Part shown: positions 26,074 to 33,653 of the stretch, in pieces
Layout of the letters: each line of letters starts with the position of its first letter
How positions within the stretch are numbered: position 1 is the stretch's first letter
From: Spirochaetaceae bacterium
GTDB lineage: Bacteria; Spirochaetota; Leptospiria; Leptospirales; Leptonemataceae
NCBI GenBank assembly: GCA_002729885.1
Contig: PBUB01000021.1
Location: forward strand, 410,451 to 474,450
Direction of reading: 5' to 3'
DNA length: 64,000 bases
Made by a program: the position numbers and the translations under genes
Notes under the pieces: model-generated
Told to the model about the DNA's origin: nothing
Database searches by the model: none
Seen by the model: only the letters and a program-made list of their open reading frames with translations

Positions 26074-26572
26074 ATCTAAGCCGCATAAAATCCAGGATCT
26101 GATTTCCGCTGAACGAGTGGATAGACTTCTGGATTATCTATTCTCGGATTGCCCGCTGGATTCAGCTCAAAGGGAAGCGTTGCGCAGCGACACACACTGC
26201 TGGATGCAGGATATCCTGGATCAGGCTCGAATCTTCGAAGACACCGACCAGCTTCCTTCTTATGTTGCCCTGCGATTTATGGAGCTCAAGGCTAGATGGA
26301 TCGTACTGAATGCCCGGATCCAGGATTCCAATCGCAAACTGGTGCAGCCGGATCCAGAGCTGATGTATCGGTCATCGGCATTGAGCGGAATACTGGGCAT
26401 GCTGGAGGACGGGATTGATTCTGCCAGATTGCAGGTTCTGAACGATGCTCTGGCGCATCAGGCATCCAGTCTGGAATCGGGTCCTTACATCGTTATTGAA
26501 GGCGATCAAATCGTCATCGAAGGAAAACAAAAGGTAATGATCTACAAAAAGGGTACTGCTTCTGACGATTGA
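26066..26572 (+). CDS. 168-aa unknown with the same C-terminal motif as the 83-aa protein
   Basis: Not recognised. Helical N-terminal two thirds (LISAERVDRLLDYLF, LRFMELKARWIVLNARIQD) and a strand-rich tail YIVIEGDQIVIEGKQKVMIY. The tail shares the pattern IxI(D/E)G(N/D)xIxIxGxxK(I/V)x(I/V) with the 83-aa protein before PYP. Start MSESKPHK was preferred over the ORF track start because it has an upstream ggagcag and overlaps the ligase stop in typical operon style. The two related proteins bracket PYP and its ligase, which suggests a shared role in the same system. Confidence 0.72.
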   Translation: MSESKPHKIQDLISAERVDRLLDYLFSDCPLDSAQREALRSDTHCWMQDILDQARIFEDTDQLPSYVALRFMELKARWIVLNARIQDSNRKLVQPDPELMYRSSALSGILGMLEDGIDSARLQVLNDALAHQASSLESGPYIVIEGDQIVIEGKQKVMIYKKGTASDD

Positions 26573-28259
26573 TACCGGCCGGGCGCCAACACCTGAAGAA
26601 CTGGAGAATCTGGACTCCGGAGACATTGAAGTCTCGGCCGCCACCCGGGCTGCGATTGAGGCTTCGCGGCAACGGTTAATGGAAGCCCTGAAGTCCGGCC
26701 AGCCCATCTATGGTTCTACCACCGGATATGGGCCATTCGTAAACTTTACTGCCAGCGAAGACGGAGGCGAAGATTTAATTCAGCACCTACTCGTAGGTAG
26801 TGGGCCATCCCTGCCAGGAAACCTGGTAAGTGCTGCTATTTATTTGCGGGCATGGACCATGGCTCAGGGAAAATCCGGGGTCCGGCTACCCGTGATTCAA
26901 GCCTATCTGGCCGCGCTGAAAGATTGTCAGCTGGGTCGCGTGCCCTGGATTCCTTCCATCGGTTCGCTGGGTGCCAGCGGAGATCTGGTCCCTCTGGCCC
27001 ATTTACTAAATTCAGTTCTGGGTCGAGGAGCCCGGAGCCATCTTGCGAATGACCGCGATTCATCATATGATGCTGGGGATTCTGATGAACGGATCAGCGC
27101 GCAATCACTCGCGGAAACCGGGGCTTCAAACAAGAGAAATGAGGCCAAAAATTATCTGGGAGACCACACCCTGGATAGAAGGGAAGCGCTAGCCTGCATC
27201 AACGGTATTAGCTTTAGCAAAGCTCGTGCTTCACTAACTTATTGCACACTTAACAGGCTTCTAAGTATTCAAGAGATACTCACGGCTACTCTTTATGTTT
27301 TGCTCGATGCAAATCCTGAACATCTGAGCCCGGCCCTTTTTGGATCATCTACAACTTCGCAATGTGCTCGTCGCATACGCGAAAGGGTAGCTGAGCTTCG
27401 CAAGATTGAGAGGGAATCCGGCGCTCGGGGTAGTGAACCTTCTTCAGGCTTCAGGAACGAATCGGAGAAAAAAGGCGGACTGGAAGAGGCTGCAGCAGGG
27501 AGGCGGAGCAGTGGGCGAAAGGGTTACGCTCTTCAGGCGCCTTACAGTTTGCGGTGTGCCCCTCAAACACTGGGAGCCTGCCTGGGTGTTCTGGCTTCTG
27601 CGAGAAGTTCCCTCACCCAGGATCTGGAAACCATCGACGACAATCCATTGATAGATCCAGACACAGGGATTTCCCACGGTGGAAACTTCTTTGGCCAGGC
27701 AACGGCATTTGGTGCCGATGAATTAACAATGCTGGCCTGCCAGGCTGGAGTCCTGGCCGAAAGACAACTCGCTTTGCTTCTGGATCCGGAGATCAACGGC
27801 GAAGAGTCACTGATGCTGGCCGGAGTACCTGGTCAGAGTAGCGGACTGGCCGGACTTCAGTTAACAGCCACAGCGGTGCTGGCCGAGATGCGAAGCCTGA
27901 GTCATATGCACAGCACCTACAGTATTCCTACGAATGGAAAGAATCAGGACATAGTTCCCATGGCCTTTCTTGCAGCGAGAAGGGCTACGGAGGTAAGTCA
28001 TCATCTGGCTACCTTGCTCGGAGCACTGCTTATGGCATCCAGAAGACTGTGGGAATCCAGAGTTCACAGGTCTGGACGTTCGCAGCCCTTTCCATTCTGG
28101 TCCCGAATTTCCAGTACGGAAGCGAATGCATCTTTTGATTTCGATCTAACTTCGGGGCCCAGCTTACAACCCGAGGGCTCCCTGGGAAAAGAGCTCCTGA
28201 ATATTCAGAGAGCCTTTCTGGGGGGAGGAATTCTGAGCAATGAAAATCTATACTCTTGA
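26562..28259 (+). CDS. tal: Tyrosine ammonia-lyase (aromatic amino acid lyase, MIO type)
   Basis: Deaminates an aromatic amino acid to its cinnamate; here probably tyrosine to p-coumarate, the PYP chromophore. The MIO-forming Ala-Ser-Gly is present in SLGASGDLVPLAHL, and QDIVPMAF matches the family. The selectivity position reads His-Leu (LIQHLLVGSG), as in Rhodobacter TAL (His89-Leu90), not Ser-His as in histidases. The ORF track ATG (26679) cuts off the conserved N-terminus: the frame is open upstream and encodes PEELENLDSGDIEV, like normal family starts. CTG 26562, preceded by aaaaaggg, is the best start; ATT 26568 is possible. A 70-residue low-complexity insert lies near residues 160-190 and 285-305. 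It overlaps both neighbouring genes. Confidence 0.88.
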   Translation: MTIDTGRAPTPEELENLDSGDIEVSAATRAAIEASRQRLMEALKSGQPIYGSTTGYGPFVNFTASEDGGEDLIQHLLVGSGPSLPGNLVSAAIYLRAWTMAQGKSGVRLPVIQAYLAALKDCQLGRVPWIPSIGSLGASGDLVPLAHLLNSVLGRGARSHLANDRDSSYDAGDSDERISAQSLAETGASNKRNEAKNYLGDHTLDRREALACINGISFSKARASLTYCTLNRLLSIQEILTATLYVLLDANPEHLSPALFGSSTTSQCARRIRERVAELRKIERESGARGSEPSSGFRNESEKKGGLEEAAAGRRSSGRKGYALQAPYSLRCAPQTLGACLGVLASARSSLTQDLETIDDNPLIDPDTGISHGGNFFGQATAFGADELTMLACQAGVLAERQLALLLDPEINGEESLMLAGVPGQSSGLAGLQLTATAVLAEMRSLSHMHSTYSIPTNGKNQDIVPMAFLAARRATEVSHHLATLLGALLMASRRLWESRVHRSGRSQPFPFWSRISSTEANASFDFDLTSGPSLQPEGSLGKELLNIQRAFLGGGILSNENLYS

Positions 28260-28701
28260 AACACAGGTTACTCTCCAGGTTTCGCTCAAGGAGGCCTGGG
28301 ATTTCTTTTCGGATCCGGGTAATCTAAGTATCATTACACCGGCCTCCATGGGATTCGAAATCACTCATCAGGACGGAAAGAGGATGTATCCTGGAATGAT
28401 TATCAGCTATCGGGTGAGGCCATTTGGCTGGATTCCGGTGAACTGGGTTACTGAGATTACCCATGTCGCGCAGCCCCACTACTTTGTGGACGAACAGAGG
28501 TTTGGCCCTTACAGGCTCTGGCATCATAAGCACTATTTCCAGGAGACCGAGCATGGATTACTCTGCGGGGATCTGGTGCACTACGCATTGCCCTGGGGCC
28601 TGATGGGTAGAAGCATGCATCCTTTCCTGATTCGGCCCCGGCTGGAGCAAATTTTCGATTTTCGCAAGAAGGTGCTACTGGAAACGTTTGGCGGATCCTG
28701 A
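28240..28701 (+). CDS. SRPBCC (START-like) ligand-binding protein
   Basis: Small 153-aa protein of the SRPBCC fold, seen from the opening pattern TLETQVTLQVSLKEAWDFFSDPGNL and the central YFVDEQRFGPYRLWHHKHYF, where the WxH segment is typical of this subgroup. Such proteins bind hydrophobic ligands and occur in LitR/photolyase/CFA gene clusters, but the ligand is not known. Its ATG lies 20 bp inside the lyase gene, so it is the last gene of the light operon. A weak terminator-like hairpin starts at its stop codon. Confidence 0.82.
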   Translation: MKIYTLETQVTLQVSLKEAWDFFSDPGNLSIITPASMGFEITHQDGKRMYPGMIISYRVRPFGWIPVNWVTEITHVAQPHYFVDEQRFGPYRLWHHKHYFQETEHGLLCGDLVHYALPWGLMGRSMHPFLIRPRLEQIFDFRKKVLLETFGGS

Positions 28702-28730
28702 TTCATGATACTGACAAATTCAGGCTTTTT
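28697..28730 (+). terminator. Weak intrinsic terminator at the end of the light operon
   Basis: The stem cctga/tcagg, extended by an adjacent AT pair run, is followed by cttttt. The 5' arm overlaps the stop codon of the SRPBCC gene. The stem is short and its loop long, so this is a modest candidate only. Confidence 0.35.
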
Positions 28731-28824
28731 GGTTCAGGCTTTCGTTTCAGCCATTTTTGATTGAACTCTGCACAGATCTGGGCATTTTGATAGGGAGAGA
28801 TTCCTGAAGAAACGAGGAAGAAGT

Positions 28825-29349
28825 ATGAGTCTTACAAAAAGAAATCGTCTGGCGAGATTCCACGGATTATCGCGTACTATTTTCGGAGTATTGCTCTTTT
28901 CTTTAATCCTGGGCAATTCAACTCTGCTGGCGGATGAATGGGCCGTGGGAGATACCTTTGATGCCATTCGATACGAAGACCAGCACGGAAATATCAAGAT
29001 TCTGGATTCATCCGTTCGCCATGTGGTCTTTCTGGCAGATATGGATGCAAAGGATAGCCTGCACGAAGAACTGGAATCGTCCGGGCAGGATTGGCTGGAT
29101 AAACACGATGCAGTGATTATCGCAGATATTCACAAAATGCCCTATCTGGTAAGCGTCATGTTTGCGCTTCCTGCCATGAGGGATTATTCCTATGTATTGC
29201 ATCTGATTCGCGAAGCCGGACCGGGAGATCGATTTCCCAAACAACCCGGTCGCTTAACTTTGATTGAATTGAAGAACCGTAAAATCGTTTCCATTGAAAT
29301 CCTGGAATCCGGCAAAGCTCTATTCAATAAACTGGACGGCTCACAGTAG
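28825..29349 (+). CDS. Exported hypothetical protein
   Basis: 174 aa with a signal peptide (GVLLFSLILGNSTLLADEW). The mature part has a thioredoxin-like strand order (AVGDTFDAIRYEDQHGN, then RHVVFLADMDAKD) reminiscent of YtfJ-like proteins but has no cysteine pair, so redox activity is unlikely. It has a good ribosome binding site (gaggaagaagtatg). It follows the light operon after 123 bp and could be co-transcribed by readthrough, but no function can be given. Confidence 0.65.
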   Translation: MSLTKRNRLARFHGLSRTIFGVLLFSLILGNSTLLADEWAVGDTFDAIRYEDQHGNIKILDSSVRHVVFLADMDAKDSLHEELESSGQDWLDKHDAVIIADIHKMPYLVSVMFALPAMRDYSYVLHLIREAGPGDRFPKQPGRLTLIELKNRKIVSIEILESGKALFNKLDGSQ

Positions 29350-29482
29350 AGCAGCATGGAAAGGAATCGGTTTATACCGGAATTGGAATTTCCGGAATCC
29401 TGGAGGCAGGCTAAGAATCAAGCTCCGCCTGATCTAATCATGATCTAATCAGGTCGTCAGCTCTGGAGAAACTGTGGCAGAG

Positions 29483-30325
29483 CTAGGCTTTCTTTCGAGT
29501 AGTGGGATCTCCGGCATCCAGGATCAGGGGACCTTTTGTTTTTCCCTGAATGAATTGCTGGACCACAGGATTATCTGTGTTGCGAATTTCGTCAGGGGTT
29601 CCTACCATCTCGACCTGCCCCTGGTATAGAAAGGTAATTCGATCCGCGATGTAGTAGGCGGATGCCATATCATGGGTAACCACTACCTGAGTTACATTGA
29701 GCTCTCTTTGAACCTTTCGCACCAGCTCATTGAAGACCTGGCTCAGCACCGGATCCAGCCCGGATGTTGGTTCGTCGTATAGCAATATTTCTGGATTGGT
29801 AGTTAGCGCCCTTGCAATACCTGCCCTTTTCTTCATACCTCCAGAAATATTCGAAGGCAATAGATTCATGGCCGGCATCAAGCCCATGTACTTTAGTTTC
29901 TCTTTTACGATTGCATCGATCTCATCGTCCTTCACCAGTCGATGTTCTCGCAGAGGAAGGGCCACGTTGTCATAAACTGAAAGCCAGTTGATCAAGGCCC
30001 CGCTTTGAAAGAGCACTCCCATGCGACCGCGCAACTTTTCCATTCTGCTTTTGGAGGCATGAACCATGGACTCTCCATCAATTAAAACATCTCCCTGATC
30101 CGGCTTCAGAAGTCCGATGATGTGTCGAATGCTGACTGACTTTCCAGTACCCGAGCCTCCCAGAAGAACCATCACTTCGCCGCGGCGAACTTTAATATCC
30201 ACACCTTTGAGGATCTCTCTATCTCCAAAAGCTTTATGGATGCCCTTCATTTCAATGACTACTTCATCGCTTATTTTATGCGTGGGAGTAGTGGAGTTGT
30301 CGTAAGGATTGGTATTGCTGCTCAT
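29483..30325 (-). CDS. mlaF: Mla-type ABC transporter ATP-binding protein
   Basis: ATPase of a phospholipid transport system between the envelope membranes. The 280-aa protein has Walker A GGSGTGKSVS, signature ISGGMKKRAG and Walker B EILLYDEPTSGLDP. The signature and the Lys-rich ISGGM form are typical of MlaF. It is the last gene of a run of four with the MCE-domain protein and MlaE-like permease upstream. Confidence 0.93.
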   Translation of the reverse strand: MSSNTNPYDNSTTPTHKISDEVVIEMKGIHKAFGDREILKGVDIKVRRGEVMVLLGGSGTGKSVSIRHIIGLLKPDQGDVLIDGESMVHASKSRMEKLRGRMGVLFQSGALINWLSVYDNVALPLREHRLVKDDEIDAIVKEKLKYMGLMPAMNLLPSNISGGMKKRAGIARALTTNPEILLYDEPTSGLDPVLSQVFNELVRKVQRELNVTQVVVTHDMASAYYIADRITFLYQGQVEMVGTPDEIRNTDNPVVQQFIQGKTKGPLILDAGDPTTRKKA

Positions 30326-30358
30326 GGTGTTTCTCGATGATATATCGGCAGGGGCATC

Positions 30359-31201
30359 CTAAAGCGGAGCGCCGGCTGCCAGCCTCAGCATGGTAATCAG
30401 ATAGGCTTCCAGAAAGGAAATGGGTGCCTGACTTTCGCGTAGATCTTCTGCCAGGAGTCGTCCTTCTCGCACCACCACCAGAAGATCTCTCAGAGAGGCG
30501 TTGGTTCGATCCAGAAGCACCGGATCATGGAGCAGAATGCTTACCGTGCCGGTTCCGGGAGTATTGATTTTATCGGTAGTCTGGGCCACGTTTCGCACAA
30601 TTCTGCGAATATCGCCTCGGTTTTCATTCACTACATCGGCTACAATGGTTAGAGGATCATCGTAGTTGGAGGCCTGCACCAGGCTCTGAACCGGACGGTT
30701 TCCACCAGGAAGGCTTCCGGTGGTGCGAAAGAAAAGCATCTCCTGAGAATTCCAGAGCACGGGCTGCAGGGCTGCACCGGCTTTTTCGCTGCCCGGTCGA
30801 ATATCAATGATCTTATCCGAGATTACGGCCGGGTATCGAGTGTAGATTCTGTAGTCCGGATACAATAGCGGCAATGATCGCATGTTCAAAACAGCAATTA
30901 CTACCTGACTGTCGCTGGGTCGGGAGGTAGATTTTTTGTTATCCAGAATGATGCGCCCTTCTGCATCCAGAGGAGTGTAGCGCAGATAGTTAACATAGCC
31001 CTGATCCACACCCAGAATCTGAACCCTGGATCCGATTTTGATTCCTTCGGCAGACTTCAATACAATGGGAAAATAATACTGCAGATTCCGATTTCGCTCC
31101 GCCGGCATCAGAACCGTTAAGCTCATCAGTCCAATGACCAGAATCCAGAATACAGAGCCGATCAATATAACTGCCGATTTATTTAGCCATTTCATCAACA
31201 T
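30359..31201 (-). CDS. mlaD: MCE-domain (MlaD-like) substrate-binding protein
   Basis: Periplasmic lipid-shuttling component anchored by one N-terminal helix (SAVILIGSVFWILVIGLMSL). The MCE domain covers about residues 40-140, with KIGSRVQILGVDQGYVNYL as the recognisable core, and a C-terminal helical part follows. At 280 aa it is longer than E. coli MlaD. It lies between the permease and ATPase genes, with 33 nt before the ATPase start. Confidence 0.88.
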   Translation of the reverse strand: MLMKWLNKSAVILIGSVFWILVIGLMSLTVLMPAERNRNLQYYFPIVLKSAEGIKIGSRVQILGVDQGYVNYLRYTPLDAEGRIILDNKKSTSRPSDSQVVIAVLNMRSLPLLYPDYRIYTRYPAVISDKIIDIRPGSEKAGAALQPVLWNSQEMLFFRTTGSLPGGNRPVQSLVQASNYDDPLTIVADVVNENRGDIRRIVRNVAQTTDKINTPGTGTVSILLHDPVLLDRTNASLRDLLVVVREGRLLAEDLRESQAPISFLEAYLITMLRLAAGAPL

Positions 31202-31259
31202 CGGTCTAACAGACTTCCTTTTCGCGTACCTCGCTCTTATCGCCCGAAGTATTCACGTT

Positions 31260-32036
31260 CTACCTGTAAAATAGCGCCGTGGTAAAGTAACCAAAGATAA
31301 TTACAAACAGATAGGATAGCACAACGGACTGGCGAACCGCCACTCCCACTCCAATGGCCCCGCCGGTGGCCGTGAGGCCCTGCTGGCAGGAAATGGAAGA
31401 AATGGTCAGTCCAAACAGCAACGCCTTCAAATTTCCTACCCAGATGTCTTTCAGTCCAGTATTTCCCAGCAACACTTCCATAACCAGGTTGAAATAGGTA
31501 TTGGTATCTACACCGAGCTGAGTCTTGGCCACCAGGGCTCCTCCCAGAACACCCAGAAGGCTGGCATAGTTGGACAAGACCGGCGTCATCAGGCTGAATC
31601 CCACAACTCTAGGAAGCACCAGATAGCGGATTGGATTGATGGACATCACTTCCAGAGCATCGATTTCTTCCGAAACGGTCATTGTTCCGATTTCTGCCGC
31701 CATGGCTGAACCCACCGCCGCTGAAAGAATCAATGCAGTCATAAAGGGAGCCATTTCACGTGTCAGAGCCACAACGATCACATTGCCGATCTGTTCCTCC
31801 TGTCCAAAGTCCTTGAGCGCCAGTCCTGTCTGAAGCGAAAGAATCATTCCCGTAAACGTGGCCACAACGCTAACCACAAACAGGGATTTGAGTCCGGCCA
31901 CATACATTTGCTTGAGGGTTTCCCGTTTCTTGAACCAAAGAAAAGGAAACTGCAGAAAGGTGCGAAAAAGCAAAAGCAGCGTACTGCCCGCCCCCATGAT
32001 GGGATCATAGATGTAAGTTCTTAGTAGCCAGATCAT
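31260..32036 (-). CDS. mlaE: MlaE-family ABC transporter permease
   Basis: Integral membrane subunit of the lipid transporter, 258 aa. The central conserved segment EIGTMTVSEEIDALEVMSINPI is diagnostic for the MlaE family. Start overlaps the stop of the upstream aromatic-repeat protein gene by 4 bp, which links that unknown protein to the transporter. Confidence 0.93.
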   Translation of the reverse strand: MIWLLRTYIYDPIMGAGSTLLLLFRTFLQFPFLWFKKRETLKQMYVAGLKSLFVVSVVATFTGMILSLQTGLALKDFGQEEQIGNVIVVALTREMAPFMTALILSAAVGSAMAAEIGTMTVSEEIDALEVMSINPIRYLVLPRVVGFSLMTPVLSNYASLLGVLGGALVAKTQLGVDTNTYFNLVMEVLLGNTGLKDIWVGNLKALLFGLTISSISCQQGLTATGGAIGVGVAVRQSVVLSYLFVIIFGYFTTALFYR

Positions 32037-33502
32037 AGCTTAAACCAGAGTAGATTTATGTAATGTCGCATGGTTCCTTCTTCATCTGGAATATGACTGT
32101 AACCCAGCAGGCCGCCCAGTAAAAGAAATTCGGTTCTTTTGGGTGCATTATGATAATCAAAGCCAGCAAAGAAAACATGATTTTCTTGCTCGTTCCACCT
32201 TTGCGAATACAATCTAAAGAGCATTCCAAAGTACCGGTCTCCGTTACTTTCTGTTCTCCATTCTGCAATAGAGTAAAGAGGACCCCAGATTCGATCCATG
32301 GTATCGTCCGGGAAAGGCCACAGAGATATGGTCTGCCAGCCAGTGCCTCGGGCAGGATCATCGTAGTAATGGAAAAGAGGCCAGATCTTGAGTGAATGAG
32401 CCTGCTGGTTTTCGCGGGTATAGTAGCGGTTATGATTATAGTAGAAGGGAATGAAAAAATCGTACTCGGATTGAACACTATTGGAATTCGTACTTAGCTG
32501 TCCTGCCAGCAACATATAGAAATCCATGGATTTCTGGTAGGGCAATTCCGGATTTCCGTAGCGATAGGATGCATAAAAAGGGAAGATCACGTATTTTGAG
32601 ATATATGGGTTCTTTCCTTCTATGTCCTGGTAAAGAAACCAGAGCGCGCGAAACTCTGTCGCCTCTCTCTGTCTATCGTATCCCCAGGCCACCAGGGAAA
32701 ATGGATACAGAATGGAATGAGATGATAGATCTCCGGAGTCCGACCATTTCCTGGCATAGAAAGGGAAAAACATGAAATGATGTCGGGGATCCCTTTTATT
32801 CAAGTCGGTACTCCCCCATTGGAAAAAGGGCCAGAGTACAGACTTATAGTCGTAAGATCCGCGATGGAGCTTTCTGGAATAGAACGGAAGAAAGCGAAAA
32901 TCGGATCTAACTCGTCCGTCGCCGCCCCACATGATGATGGGCCACAGTATGGAATGGGCCTGGTATCTGCGATGGGACCAGTTTACGTACAGTGGAAAAG
33001 CAACAAATCCGATTTCCGACCAGCCAAGCTTGTTGCGAATTCTGCCGTAAAAAGGAAAGATACTGAAATACTGTTCCCGTTCAGTATTTCCATAACCCCA
33101 GTAGAAAAGAGGAGCCAGAAATATGTCCGAATCCTTCTTTTCTTTTTCGCGATACCGATCTTCACCGGTGAAGAGATAGAGAAAGGTCCATTTGCGCCAG
33201 TAGTTGGTGCCATGCTCGTAGAATACAGGATAAAGGAAGGTATTAAAATCGTAAGCCTTCTCCGAGGATTCATAGGTCGTATAAAACGGATGAAAGTTGT
33301 ACTCGGCTTGCCCGGGTGTCAGCGTATGATCATAAAGAAATAGAAACTGGTAATAATCCCGGGAGCTCTCGCCCTCGGTCTGCACGGGCATCCTGGCTTC
33401 CAGGGCCGGACACATCAGCATAGCCAGAAAAGCTGCCAGAAGCCAGGGGAGTGCACCGGTGCTGGTCTTTTTATCTGTTTTTGCGGCCGATCCGGGTTGC
33501 AC
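32033..33502 (-). CDS. Exported aromatic-repeat protein of unknown function
   Basis: 489 aa with a signal peptide (LPWLLAAFLAMLMCPALEA). The rest is built of irregular repeats centred on FPFYGR, FPLYVNW, LPFYSR, WPFFQWG, FPFYAR and WPLFHYY, which look like strands of an outer-membrane or other beta-rich protein. I recall similar proteins in Leptospira and proteobacteria but no function. The 4-bp overlap with mlaE suggests a part in lipid transport, perhaps at the outer membrane. Antisense ORFs of the track over this gene are shadows. Confidence 0.7.
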   Translation of the reverse strand: MQPGSAAKTDKKTSTGALPWLLAAFLAMLMCPALEARMPVQTEGESSRDYYQFLFLYDHTLTPGQAEYNFHPFYTTYESSEKAYDFNTFLYPVFYEHGTNYWRKWTFLYLFTGEDRYREKEKKDSDIFLAPLFYWGYGNTEREQYFSIFPFYGRIRNKLGWSEIGFVAFPLYVNWSHRRYQAHSILWPIIMWGGDGRVRSDFRFLPFYSRKLHRGSYDYKSVLWPFFQWGSTDLNKRDPRHHFMFFPFYARKWSDSGDLSSHSILYPFSLVAWGYDRQREATEFRALWFLYQDIEGKNPYISKYVIFPFYASYRYGNPELPYQKSMDFYMLLAGQLSTNSNSVQSEYDFFIPFYYNHNRYYTRENQQAHSLKIWPLFHYYDDPARGTGWQTISLWPFPDDTMDRIWGPLYSIAEWRTESNGDRYFGMLFRLYSQRWNEQENHVFFAGFDYHNAPKRTEFLLLGGLLGYSHIPDEEGTMRHYINLLWFKL

Positions 33503-33653
33503 AGGACATTACTGCAATGTAGGCCCGTTACGGTAAACGGAAAATCCATAAAGCACTATTTCTCGTGGCAGTGATCCGTTTATTCTCGATGGATCAGCTC
33601 TCAATGCGGCTCCGTTTTCTGATTGGCTGCGCTTCCCGAACGGCCGAGCTTTC

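Noticed and set aside
26679-28259. Histidine ammonia-lyase (hutH) annotation
   Set aside because: The selectivity pair is His-Leu as in TAL, there are no other hut genes, and the gene lies in an operon with PYP and a candidate coumarate ligase.
32777-33343. 188-aa plus-strand ORF
   Set aside because: Antisense shadow of the aromatic-repeat protein gene.
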